Shown here piece after piece: positions 15,726 to 22,359 of a stretch of 64,000 nucleotides of DNA (positions are counted from its first letter, which is position 1; each line of letters starts with the position of its first letter). The notes beneath the pieces were generated by a model that ran no database searches, had not been told where the DNA came from, and worked only from the letters and a program-made list of their open reading frames with translations. Made by a program: the position numbers and the translations under genes. Source of the stretch: Aerococcus urinaehominis (GTDB taxonomy: Bacteria > Bacillota > Bacilli > Lactobacillales > Aerococcaceae); assembly GCF_001543245.1 (NCBI RefSeq), contig NZ_CP014163.1, positions 1 to 64,000 of the forward strand, given 5' to 3'.

Positions 15726-16490
15726 ATGCTACAGGCAGATAGGCGGCAAGCGATTTTAGAGATTTTAGCCAAAGAAGGCAGTATAAAGACCAGTCAAATC
15801 AGCACGCGTTTACAAACCACCCGGCAAACCATCCATGCCGATTTAGAATTTCTACATAATGAAGGTAAACTCACCATGGTGAGAGGCGGAGCCGTCCAAA
15901 AGAAAACCTCTGCTGAGGACTCTGCTATGGTTAGACGGCAATATTTCCAAGCAGAAAAAGCAGCCATTGGCAAATTGGCTGCTAGTCAGGTGGATCATGG
16001 GGATACAATTTTTATCGATATGGGCACCACGGCCTTAGCTATGGTAGACCACTTGGCGGACAAGGAGGGCCTGTCGGTGGTGACTAATTCAATCGAAATT
16101 GACTAACGTTTATGTCTCCAGGACCGGCACAAAATCAGCTTGACAGGTGGACAAGTTAGAAATGATGAATTTTCCTTGTCAGGGGCAGATAGCCAGCAAA
16201 TGTTAAAACGAGTCTTTGTCGACAAGGCATTTTTGGGTGCTGGCGGCATCTCCCGCCGAGCAGGTGTGACTGACTATCATTTTGCTGAAGCAGAGCTGCG
16301 CCGGATTATTATGGCTAATGCCCGCTTTAATTACCTGTTAGCCGATTCAAGCAAGCAAGGCGTTGTAGCTGTTTCTAAATATGCCGACTTAGCTGATATT
16401 GATTACTATCTGAGCGATAATTTGGTCAATAAACCGCTCAAGCAAGCCCTAGAAGAGGCCCAGGTTCAGGTTTTATTAGCCGCTAGCTGA
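15726..16490 (+). pseudogene. DeoR family regulator interrupted by an in-frame TAA
   Basis: The frame opens with a DeoR helix-turn-helix (ILEILAKEGSIKTSQISTRL...TTRQTIHADLEFLHNEGKL, residues 10-55) and continues into the sugar-phosphate sensor domain up to VVTNSIEID. TAA at 16104-16106 then interrupts, but the same frame resumes at once and completes the domain (LTGGQVRNDEFSLSG, GAGGISRRAGVTD, LLADSSKQG) to a normal stop at 16488-16490. Without the TAA the product would be 254 residues, the usual DeoR length. This is a nonsense mutation, not a frameshift. The N-terminal fragment could still bind DNA. It stands divergent to the phosphonate operon, so it was probably its regulator. Confidence 0.8.
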
Positions 16491-16507
16491 CGATAAGCAG
16501 CTAAAAC

Positions 16508-16536
16508 TTGGAAATTGGGTACCAATATGCTACAAT
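16508..16536 (+). promoter_or_regulatory. ssrA promoter
   Basis: TTGGAA (16508-16513), 17 bp, TACAAT (16531-16536). It lies about 30 bp before the mature 5' end of the tmRNA, leaving room for a short processed leader. Confidence 0.7.
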
Positions 16537-16567
16537 ATTATTCAGCTGATTTTTATCGGCTTAACAC

Positions 16568-16931
16568 GGGGGTGTTTTCTGGATTCGACAGGCGACTCCC
16601 GGTGTATGACTACTATCCGCAGGTGACGACTGCGTAATAACGTCTCAGAGTAAAATTAACTGACAAAAACGAAAACCAAACTTTAGCTTTCGCTGCCTAA
16701 AAACAGTGAGCTAAGATCCGTCTAGCATCACCTATGTGCTAGGTCCGGGTCCTATTGCAGTAGGTTACGCCCTGAGCTTCCACCTGGAGCATAGGGGAAG
16801 AGATTAACCAGGTCCGCCAAGGGAAGCGGTTGTTGCTGTCCGCTCCTACGGCTAAACTAAACAGACAACTATGATGGTAAAAGTTGTATAACTGGCTCGT
16901 CTGGACAGGGGTTCGACTCCCCTCACCTCCA
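16568..16931 (+). ncRNA. ssrA: Transfer-messenger RNA (tmRNA)
   Basis: tmRNA rescues stalled ribosomes and tags the nascent protein for degradation. The 5' end GGGGGTG pairs with CACCTCC at 16924-16930 to form the acceptor stem, with A16931 as discriminator; CCA is not encoded. The tRNA-like 3' half contains the T-arm GGTTCGACTCC. The tag frame runs from GAC 16662 to TAA 16698-16700 and encodes DKNENQTLAFAA. The first tag residue would be Asp rather than the common Ala, and the end is AFAA rather than ALAA. A promoter precedes it and a long hairpin follows. Confidence 0.95.
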
Positions 16932-16957
16932 TGAAGGCTTAATTGAGAAGCCGCACC

Positions 16958-17017
16958 AACAAGTAAAAACGGAGCTAATCGTTGATAAAATAACGATTAG
17001 CTCCGTTTTTACTTGTT
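16958..17017. terminator. 26-bp perfect hairpin after ssrA
   Basis: The arms 16958-16983 and 16992-17017 are perfectly complementary over 26 bp with an 8-nt loop. The core GGAGCTAATCGTT is GC-rich and the flanks hold A5 and T5 runs, so the inner part functions as a terminator in either direction. The outer AACAAGTAAAAA also opens the terminator near 53,515. Confidence 0.8.
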
Positions 17018-17041
17018 TGGTTAATTGATAAAAGGGCATAT

Positions 17042-17078
17042 TTGACAAATATTTTGCACTCATTTTGCACCGTATAAT
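17042..17078 (+). promoter_or_regulatory. Candidate promoter facing the repeat array, with a direct repeat
   Basis: TATAAT lies at 17073-17078. Just upstream, ATTTTGCAC occurs twice (17051-17059 and 17062-17070), 11 bp apart, about one helical turn. A perfect TTGACA at 17042-17047 is 25 bp from the -10 box, too far for normal use. An activator bound to the direct repeat could drive transcription into the array. Confidence 0.35.
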
Positions 17079-17126
17079 ACTAGTAATAAGTTATAACAAA
17101 GCGACCTATTTTATCGTGTCTCAAAA

Positions 17127-17511
17127 CACTACACTAATTAAGCAAAAACATGTATAGAACTACCGCCCACGACGCTATTTTTAATATGCACTACTCTAAC
17201 GAGGCTAGAATGTGTAGAGAAATATCGCACCTACTGCAGATCCCTAAATTCACTACCTTAAATAGGGGAGAACGTGTAGAGAATCGTCACATCCAATATC
17301 AAACACCAGAATTCACTACCTAAAATAGACCAGATTATGTAGAGAAAAGCCGCACTTGAACCTTTCTGTTCCAATTTACTATCCTAACTAGGTTAGATCG
17401 TGTAGAGACCGCCACCTCCAGAGCCAGTTCCTCAATTCACTGTCCTAACTTACCCATAAAGTGTAGTGAATACTCTAAGCTATTTAAGCCAAATGCTAAA
17501 AAGCCCACTAC
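17127..17511. repeat. Array of about seven degenerate repeats with a 61-63-bp period
   Basis: The motif CACTAC or a near variant begins at 17127, 17189, 17251, 17314, 17377, 17438 and 17506, at intervals of 62, 62, 63, 63, 61 and 68 bp. Each of the first six is followed, 17-19 bp later, by GTGTAGAGAA or a variant. Between them the trend is CTAAnTAGG. After GTGTAGAGAA comes a CGCAC-like block, and AATT usually precedes CACTAC. About 18 bp per unit are not conserved. The ends form an imperfect inverted repeat (TTCACTAC with GTAGTGAA), perfect over 7 bp at its ends in the sixth unit (ATTCACT with AGTGAAT). Every frame has stops, so it is non-coding. No known element is recognised. The rest of 16932-17566 holds only the two terminators and the candidate promoter. 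Confidence 0.85.
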
Positions 17512-17523
17512 CTCAAAACACCA

Positions 17524-17553
17524 CAAAAAAAGCTAGGCGATTAGCCTAGCTTT
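17524..17553 (-). terminator. Terminator of the lactate oxidase operon
   Basis: AAAGCTAGGC (17529-17538) and GCCTAGCTTT (17544-17553) form a 10-bp stem with a 5-nt loop. On the minus strand a run of seven T residues follows. The plus side has only TTTCTCT, so it is mainly a leftward terminator. Confidence 0.85.
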
Positions 17554-17566
17554 CTCTATATCTATA

Positions 17567-18673
17567 CTATTTTAAATCTTTCAAACGGGCATTTTTAACA
17601 TCTGCGATGGTTTGGGTACCAGCTAATTGCATCACGCGTTGTAGGTCTTTTTCGAAGTATTCAAAGACTGATTTAACACCTTTCCAACCGCCTAAGGCAA
17701 GAGAGAAGAGGACAGGGCGACCGATAGCAATGATGTCAGCACCTGATGCCAGAGCCTTGAAGATGTGCTCGCCACGGCGCACACCTGAGTCAAAGACGAT
17801 TGGTACACGGCCAGCAACTGCTTCAGCGATTTCTTCAAGTACTTCAAATGAACCTGGGGCACCATCTAATTGACGACCACCGTGGTTAGATACCCAGATA
17901 CCGTCAGCGCCATTGGCAATACCAGCGATGGCATCTTCAGGTGTTTGTACACCTTTAAGGAAAACAGGTAGGCCAGAGTATTCTTTAATGAAGCGAATAT
18001 CATCTAGGTCGATTTTTTGTTTAGATTGACCGTAGATATTATTTAAGGACATATTGGCACCAGTACCGGTTAGGTAGCGAGATACGATTGGCATACCGAA
18101 TGGGTAAACGAATTGGTTTTTATCATCGCGGTCCCGGTTACCTGAAACCGTTGCATCTGCAGTTAGGATGATAGCAGAAGCACCGTCCTTTTTAGCTTCG
18201 TCTAAGATATTTTTATTTAATTCATCATCTTTAGACATGTAGATTTGGAACCAACGTGGGGTATCACCTAGACCAGCGTCAATTTCTTCAAAGCTGGCAC
18301 CTGAATATGCTGAGATTGACATCAATGAACCGCCAAATTCGGCAATCCCTTTAGCTGTACCTGCTTCTTTAGATTCGTGGGCTAAACCGTGGGCAGCGAT
18401 CGGCGCCATAATGAATGGTACTTTTAATTCGTGCTCAAAGATACGAGTATGGGTATCAGGGAATTCAACATTAGCAGCAACACGTGGTAAGATGCCTTTA
18501 TAGTTGAAGCACTCCACATTACGGCGGAGGGTGAACTCATCACCAGAGCCACCAGCCATGTAGTTGAAACCACCGTGAGGGACGATTTCACCAGCCATAT
18601 CCTCTAACTCGATGGTATTAATAATGTTTAATTCTTTCACTTCACTTGGGGCGTTGTAGTTAATTTCTGACAT
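17567..18673 (-). CDS. lox: L-lactate oxidase (FMN-dependent)
   Basis: This 368-residue flavoenzyme oxidises L-lactate to pyruvate and reduces oxygen to hydrogen peroxide. It resembles Aerococcus viridans lactate oxidase closely, and the active-site set is intact: Tyr38, Ala94, Tyr145, Arg180, Tyr214, Lys240, His264 (SNHGGRQ) and Arg267, each one or two positions lower than in that enzyme. Tyr214 favours a lactate oxidase over a general hydroxy-acid oxidase. AAAGGAG precedes the ATG. It lies 70 bp after the glcD-like gene and is probably co-transcribed, so both lactate isomers could be oxidised. Peroxide production with oxygen is expected. Confidence 0.9.
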   Translation of the reverse strand: MSEINYNAPSEVKELNIINTIELEDMAGEIVPHGGFNYMAGGSGDEFTLRRNVECFNYKGILPRVAANVEFPDTHTRIFEHELKVPFIMAPIAAHGLAHESKEAGTAKGIAEFGGSLMSISAYSGASFEEIDAGLGDTPRWFQIYMSKDDELNKNILDEAKKDGASAIILTADATVSGNRDRDDKNQFVYPFGMPIVSRYLTGTGANMSLNNIYGQSKQKIDLDDIRFIKEYSGLPVFLKGVQTPEDAIAGIANGADGIWVSNHGGRQLDGAPGSFEVLEEIAEAVAGRVPIVFDSGVRRGEHIFKALASGADIIAIGRPVLFSLALGGWKGVKSVFEYFEKDLQRVMQLAGTQTIADVKNARLKDLK

Positions 18674-18743
18674 AATAATTACTCCTTTAAATATATAATT
18701 GCTTAAACTTGCCAGAACTTAATGGCGCCTGGCAGCCATGTTA

Positions 18744-20078
18744 TCAATCTAAACTAAAGACCTTGCCTGGATTTAACATATTATCTGGGTCCAGGGCTTG
18801 TTTAATACTTTTCAGGACCTGCATATAGCTTTCGTCCTTGAAGTAGTGGAGGTATTCTTTCTTCTCTAGGCCAACACCGTGTTCAGCCGAGAGTAGGCCA
18901 CCTTTTTCGGCCACATAAGGGAAGAGGTCATTTTCATAGGCTTTTTTAGTATCTGCCCATTCCTGGTCATTTTGGTCATCACGGAGGACACAAATATGGA
19001 TATTACCGTCACCAGCATGACCGAAGAAACCAGTTTGGACATTATATATTTCGCCTAAACGTTTGCCTTCGACTACTAGGTTAGTAAACTCATGGTTAGG
19101 AACGACTGGGTCGTACATCTTCCAGTCACCACGGTTGGTGATGCCGTTAAGGATGTTGTCGCGGATTTCCCACATGGCTACAGCCTCTGTTTCAGATAAC
19201 TCGCGAACTTCCACCGCACCAGCTAGCTGACCTAATTGCTCAATGGCTTGGACTTGGAAATCAAGGCCATCAGCTGAGTTCTCTGCTACAGTGGTTAGTA
19301 GGAAGGCTTCACCTTTAACTTCAGGCATTTTCTTATTAATAAACTCTTCAGAATAACGGATACCTGACTCCTCTAAGAGCTCCAGGGCAACAGGTTGAAC
19401 AGGCGATTTAACCACCTCATAGATGGCATTAGCCACACCATCTAGGCTAGGGAAGCCCATAATAATTGATTTTTCAAAGGCAGGTCTTGGTAAAATCTTC
19501 AATTGGAATTCGGTCATGATACCCAGGGTACCTTCAGTACCGATGAATAAATCCTTAAGATCATAGGCAGTGGCGTCTTTTTTGTTTAAAGAACCAGCAT
19601 GGAGTTTTTCACCATTAGCTAAAACCACATCGAAGCCGCGGATATTATCTCGGGTCACGCCGTATGAGATAGCCCGCATGCCACCAGCGTTGGTAGCTGC
19701 TGTCCCACCAATAGAAGCATTTTTATTGCCAGGGTCAGGTGCATAGAAGTAAGGGGTCTCGGCTAAAAATTCTCTGAATTGAGCTAGAGTTACGCCGGCC
19801 TGAACATTTAAAGTCAGGGTTTTATCATCTAAGCCGAGGATTTTATCCATTTTTTCTAGGCTAATCAACCAGGCATTATCCTGTGGGTAAGTAGCTGAGG
19901 TGAGTCCGGTTTGGCTACCAACTGTCACTACTTTCTTACCAGCCTGTTTAGCTTCTTTCATAAAGTCTTGAACTTCTTCAGTAGATTTTGGAAAGGCAAT
20001 TAACTCGGCTGAACCAGCTTGGTCTTCTTCCATGTAGGTTTTTAAGTATTTATCGGCAACAGTTTTGTCTATTTCCAT
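18744..20078 (-). CDS. GlcD-type FAD-linked oxidase, probable D-lactate/2-hydroxyacid dehydrogenase
   Basis: The 444-residue protein has an N-terminal PCMH-type FAD-binding domain (about residues 20-200) with TVGSQTGLTSATYP, PDPGNKNASIGGTAATNAGG and the FIGTEGTLGI motif. A C-terminal FAD-oxidase domain follows, with GFFGHAGDGNIHI and the SAEHGVGLEKKEY metal/substrate region. Such enzymes oxidise D-lactate or glycolate. Pairing with an L-lactate oxidase gene makes D-lactate the likely substrate. AGGAGGG precedes the ATG. The promoter carries a cre-like site, which suggests repression by CcpA during growth on preferred sugars. Confidence 0.85.
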   Translation of the reverse strand: MEIDKTVADKYLKTYMEEDQAGSAELIAFPKSTEEVQDFMKEAKQAGKKVVTVGSQTGLTSATYPQDNAWLISLEKMDKILGLDDKTLTLNVQAGVTLAQFREFLAETPYFYAPDPGNKNASIGGTAATNAGGMRAISYGVTRDNIRGFDVVLANGEKLHAGSLNKKDATAYDLKDLFIGTEGTLGIMTEFQLKILPRPAFEKSIIMGFPSLDGVANAIYEVVKSPVQPVALELLEESGIRYSEEFINKKMPEVKGEAFLLTTVAENSADGLDFQVQAIEQLGQLAGAVEVRELSETEAVAMWEIRDNILNGITNRGDWKMYDPVVPNHEFTNLVVEGKRLGEIYNVQTGFFGHAGDGNIHICVLRDDQNDQEWADTKKAYENDLFPYVAEKGGLLSAEHGVGLEKKEYLHYFKDESYMQVLKSIKQALDPDNMLNPGKVFSLD

Positions 20079-20095
20079 TGGCGTCCCTCCTGTAA

Positions 20096-20109
20096 TGTAA
20101 GTGTTTACA
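20096..20109. promoter_or_regulatory. cre-like CcpA site at the lactate oxidation operon
   Basis: TGTAAGTGTTTACA fits the cre pattern TGWNANCGNTNWCA except for one base in the central CG. It covers the expected transcription start of the leftward operon, where bound CcpA would block initiation. Confidence 0.6.
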
Positions 20110-20114
20110 TAAAT

Positions 20115-20142
20115 ATCTTACCTGAAAGAAATTGAAAGTCAA
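20115..20142 (-). promoter_or_regulatory. Promoter of the glcD-lox operon
   Basis: On the minus strand TTGACT (20142-20137), 16 bp, TAAGAT (20120-20115). Transcription would begin near 20108, inside the cre-like site. Of the 20079-20528 gap, this promoter and the two for the next rightward gene are the only elements I can name; the rest is AT-rich with no gene. Confidence 0.65.
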
Positions 20143-20413
20143 CGCTAGATAAAAAAATCATTCGAATTCTAAGTGACGTGAAAACAATCACATAACTGAA
20201 ATAGTGACGGACTAGGTTTCAGCAAAAAACAAATTGTATTTTAAGCCCTTACATTACTTGTATATAAATGATGTATACCTTTACATTTTTAGATAGCTTT
20301 GAGCTAGAAATAGTGAATAATTTATTGTCGTCAAGTAAAAAGCTATGATAAGTGGGACTATATATGAAGGAAATTATTTTTATTAAAAATATTGATAAAT
20401 ATTGAATGGGCTA

Positions 20414-20442
20414 TTGTATTTGGATATCTGATGTTCTATAAT
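20414..20442 (+). promoter_or_regulatory. Upstream promoter of the HTH/DUF2187 gene
   Basis: TTGTAT (20414-20419), 17 bp, TATAAT (20437-20442). Transcription would start near 20449, giving a leader of about 80 nt. Confidence 0.5.
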
Positions 20443-20468
20443 GTAATATTTTGCTTTCTGGAATTTAT

Positions 20469-20497
20469 TTGTCATTTATGTTATACTTATATATAGA
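20469..20497 (+). promoter_or_regulatory. Proximal promoter of the HTH/DUF2187 gene
   Basis: TTGTCA (20469-20474), 17 bp, TATAGA (20492-20497). The start would be near 20504, just ahead of the ribosome site. Confidence 0.5.
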
Positions 20498-20528
20498 TGC
20501 AAGGTACTAGAGAGAAAGAGGCGTTGGT

Positions 20529-20873
20529 ATGACCATCAAAGTAACTCCAGATATGCAGACATTAGTAGAGTCGGAATTGCGACGGGGCACGAGCAAGTCT
20601 CGAATTGCCAGTTTGCTAGAACTAACCTATGAAGAGGCTTCAGAGGTGATTGACCAAGTCAATGAAGCCATCCGTCCCGATATTGGCGACGTAATTCGCT
20701 TCTCTTTTAGAGAATGCTCTATGGCTGGTCGCATTGAAAAATTATTGACTAATTCTGCGGTTGTTGTGATAAATTGGGATTATTCAGATCGAACTATGTA
20801 CGATACTTGCGAAGATCGTACCATCGTTAACTTTAAAGATATTGAGGAATTTGTAAATGTTGAGGCAGGCTAA
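20529..20873 (+). CDS. Small protein with N-terminal helix-turn-helix and DUF2187-like C-terminus
   Basis: The 114-residue product has an N-terminal helical part with a helix-turn-helix look (GTSKSRIASLLELTYEEASEVIDQV, residues 20-44). The C-terminal 60 residues resemble DUF2187 (YkvS-like): IGDVIRFSF, a turn, GRIEKLLTNSAVVVINWD, and the RTIVNFKDIEEF end. DUF2187 adopts a small beta-barrel that may bind nucleic acid; no function is established. The combination suggests a small DNA- or RNA-binding regulator, an inference only. It has two promoters and its own terminator, so it is separate from the fatty-acid operon that follows. Confidence 0.6.
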   Translation: MTIKVTPDMQTLVESELRRGTSKSRIASLLELTYEEASEVIDQVNEAIRPDIGDVIRFSFRECSMAGRIEKLLTNSAVVVINWDYSDRTMYDTCEDRTIVNFKDIEEFVNVEAG

Positions 20874-20887
20874 GCTTGTCTGTTTAA

Positions 20888-20925
20888 AAAAGGGTTTCAG
20901 CTTTGGCTGAAACCCTTTTCTTTTT
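20888..20925 (+). terminator. Terminator before the fatty-acid operon
   Basis: AAAAGGGTTTCAGC (20888-20901) and GCTGAAACCCTTTT (20906-20919) form a perfect 14-bp stem with a 4-nt loop, followed by CTTTTTT. Confidence 0.92.
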
Positions 20926-21006
20926 TATTTGGATATCATTTACTTTTATAGAAAAAAAGGACTAATTAGACTACAATAAACTTATTAATGTCATTTGTTA
21001 TTTATA

Positions 21007-21054
21007 TAGTTTTAGAAACTAGTTGACAAAGTTTTGACAATAATATAATATAAT
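21007..21054 (+). promoter_or_regulatory. fabH operon promoter region with a palindromic operator candidate
   Basis: TAGTTT-TAG-AAACTA (21007-21021) is a perfect palindrome directly abutting TTGACA (21023-21028). A second TTGACA lies at 21034-21039, and -10-like TATAAT copies lie at 21044-21049 and 21049-21054. Spacings of 15-20 bp make the exact promoter uncertain. The palindrome resembles the TAGTTTGA-type sites bound by FabT in other Lactobacillales, but no fabT gene is next to this operon. Confidence 0.5.
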
Positions 21055-21098
21055 TTTTGCTAGCTGATGAGGCTAGTCATGATGAAGGATTGAATGAT

Positions 21099-22067
21099 AT
21101 GAAGATAATAGCTAGTTCAGCTTACGTACCTGATCGTGTTGTCACTAACCAGGATCTAGAGAATTTGGTAGATACATCTGATGAATGGATCCAAAAAAGA
21201 ACTGGTATCCAAGAAAGACGTATTGCTGTTAATCAATCGGCCACTGAGATGGCGAGTCAGGTCGCTAAAGAACTATTAGCGGATAGCAAGATTGACCCAG
21301 ATGCGGTTAAACTGATTATCTGCGCTACCATGTCGGCTGACCACAGCTCACCGTCAACAGCAGCTGGTGTTCAGGCCGCTATTGGGGCCACAAATGCCAT
21401 GTGTTTTGATTTAGCGGCGGCTTGCTCAGGCTTTGTTTATAGCTTGAGTGTGGCTAGTAAAATTTTAGCTAGTCACGACCAAGGCTATGCCATCGTGATC
21501 GGTGTAGAAAAAATGTCACGTATTATCGATTGGCAAGATCGGACCACCTGTGTCCTCTTCGGTGATGGAGCAGGCGGGGTCTTACTCGAAGCTGGGTCGG
21601 ATTCATTTGTCTTAGCCGAGGACCTCAAGGCTGATGGCAGCCAGGGCCAGGCAATTTTGGCTGGTGGTCACAATGCACCCAATCCTTTTAACCAGCTTGA
21701 ATCCGCCAGTGACTTCTATATGCAGATGGATGGCCGGGCAGTCTATGACTTTTCCACCCGAACCGTGCCTCAGCAAATAGCGGACGTCCTAGCAGGGGCA
21801 GGCAAGGCAGTTGACCAAATTGACTACTTTGTACTCCACCAGGCCAACCGGCGCATGCTTAAGGTGATGGCCCGTAAGCTGGGGATTAGTCCAGATCAAC
21901 TACCAGTAAACCTAGATAAGTATGGTAATACATCAGCCGCTTCGGTACCGATTTTATTGAATGAATTGGTTAAAGAAGGTAAAATAGGGCTAGATCAGGA
22001 TCAGACAATTGTTTTATCTGGCTTTGGTGGCGGGTTAACCTGGGCATCAATGGTCATTAAAATTTAA
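21099..22067 (+). CDS. fabH: 3-Oxoacyl-ACP synthase III
   Basis: FabH starts each fatty-acid chain by condensing acetyl-CoA (or a branched acyl-CoA) with malonyl-ACP. The catalytic triad is present: Cys109 in DLAAACSGF, His247 in LHQANRRM and Asn277 in YGNTSAAS. Length is 322 residues. The ATG at 21099 is chosen because GAAGGAT lies 8 bp upstream and the family start MKI..S.YVP matches; a longer frame begins 14 codons earlier without a better ribosome site. It is the first gene of the operon that runs to accA. Confidence 0.95.
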   Translation: MKIIASSAYVPDRVVTNQDLENLVDTSDEWIQKRTGIQERRIAVNQSATEMASQVAKELLADSKIDPDAVKLIICATMSADHSSPSTAAGVQAAIGATNAMCFDLAAACSGFVYSLSVASKILASHDQGYAIVIGVEKMSRIIDWQDRTTCVLFGDGAGGVLLEAGSDSFVLAEDLKADGSQGQAILAGGHNAPNPFNQLESASDFYMQMDGRAVYDFSTRTVPQQIADVLAGAGKAVDQIDYFVLHQANRRMLKVMARKLGISPDQLPVNLDKYGNTSAASVPILLNELVKEGKIGLDQDQTIVLSGFGGGLTWASMVIKI

Positions 22068-22089
22068 AATTTATGGAGGATATATATTT

Positions 22090-22314
22090 ATGTCAACTTT
22101 TGAAACAATCCAAGAATTAATCGCAGACCAATTAGATATTGAAAAAGAAGAAATCAAGGAAACAACTAATATCCGTGAAGAATTAGAAGCGGACTCATTA
22201 GACTTGTTCCAAATCATCAACGATATCGAAGATGAATTTGATGTTGAAATTGATGAAGAAGAAGGCATCAACACTGTTCAAGACTTAGTTAACTTTGTTG
22301 ACGCTAATAAATAA
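22090..22314 (+). CDS. acpP: Acyl carrier protein
   Basis: This 74-residue acidic four-helix protein carries the growing acyl chain on a phosphopantetheine arm attached to Ser36 in the ADSLDLF motif. Length and charge are typical. GGAGG precedes the ATG. It sits 22 bp after fabH and before fabK, in the order usual for lactic acid bacteria. Confidence 0.96.
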   Translation: MSTFETIQELIADQLDIEKEEIKETTNIREELEADSLDLFQIINDIEDEFDVEIDEEEGINTVQDLVNFVDANK

Positions 22315-22359
22315 TTTACTGTAAAACAGATAGTTAATAGTTAGAGGTTGATCCATCCC

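Noticed and set aside
16086-16140. Frameshift in the deoR-type gene
   Set aside because: Both halves are in the same frame; the interruption is a single stop codon.
17251-17346. Cas12a-type repeat (stem of TCTAC and GTAGA)
   Set aside because: The pairing bases resemble it, but the loop is about 17-19 nt instead of 4-5 and there is no conserved type V repeat body.
16915-17420. Prophage or island att site at the ssrA 3' end
   Set aside because: ssrA is a common integration site, but the only downstream match is a 9-bp CCACCTCCA at about 17411, too short, and no integrase gene is present.
17127-17511. CRISPR array
   Set aside because: Repeats of about 33 bp and gaps of 29-30 bp look like one, but the repeats differ from each other at many positions, the gaps share CGCAC and AATT edges, and no cas genes are visible in the window.
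20364-20405. 13-codon ORF in the gap before the HTH/DUF2187 gene
   Set aside because: It has no convincing ribosome site and is simply a short AT-rich frame.
22071-22274. Minus-strand ORF opposite acpP
   Set aside because: A Ser/Ile-rich shadow of the acidic ACP frame with no ribosome site; the same applies to the other antisense frames over the fab operon and rsh.
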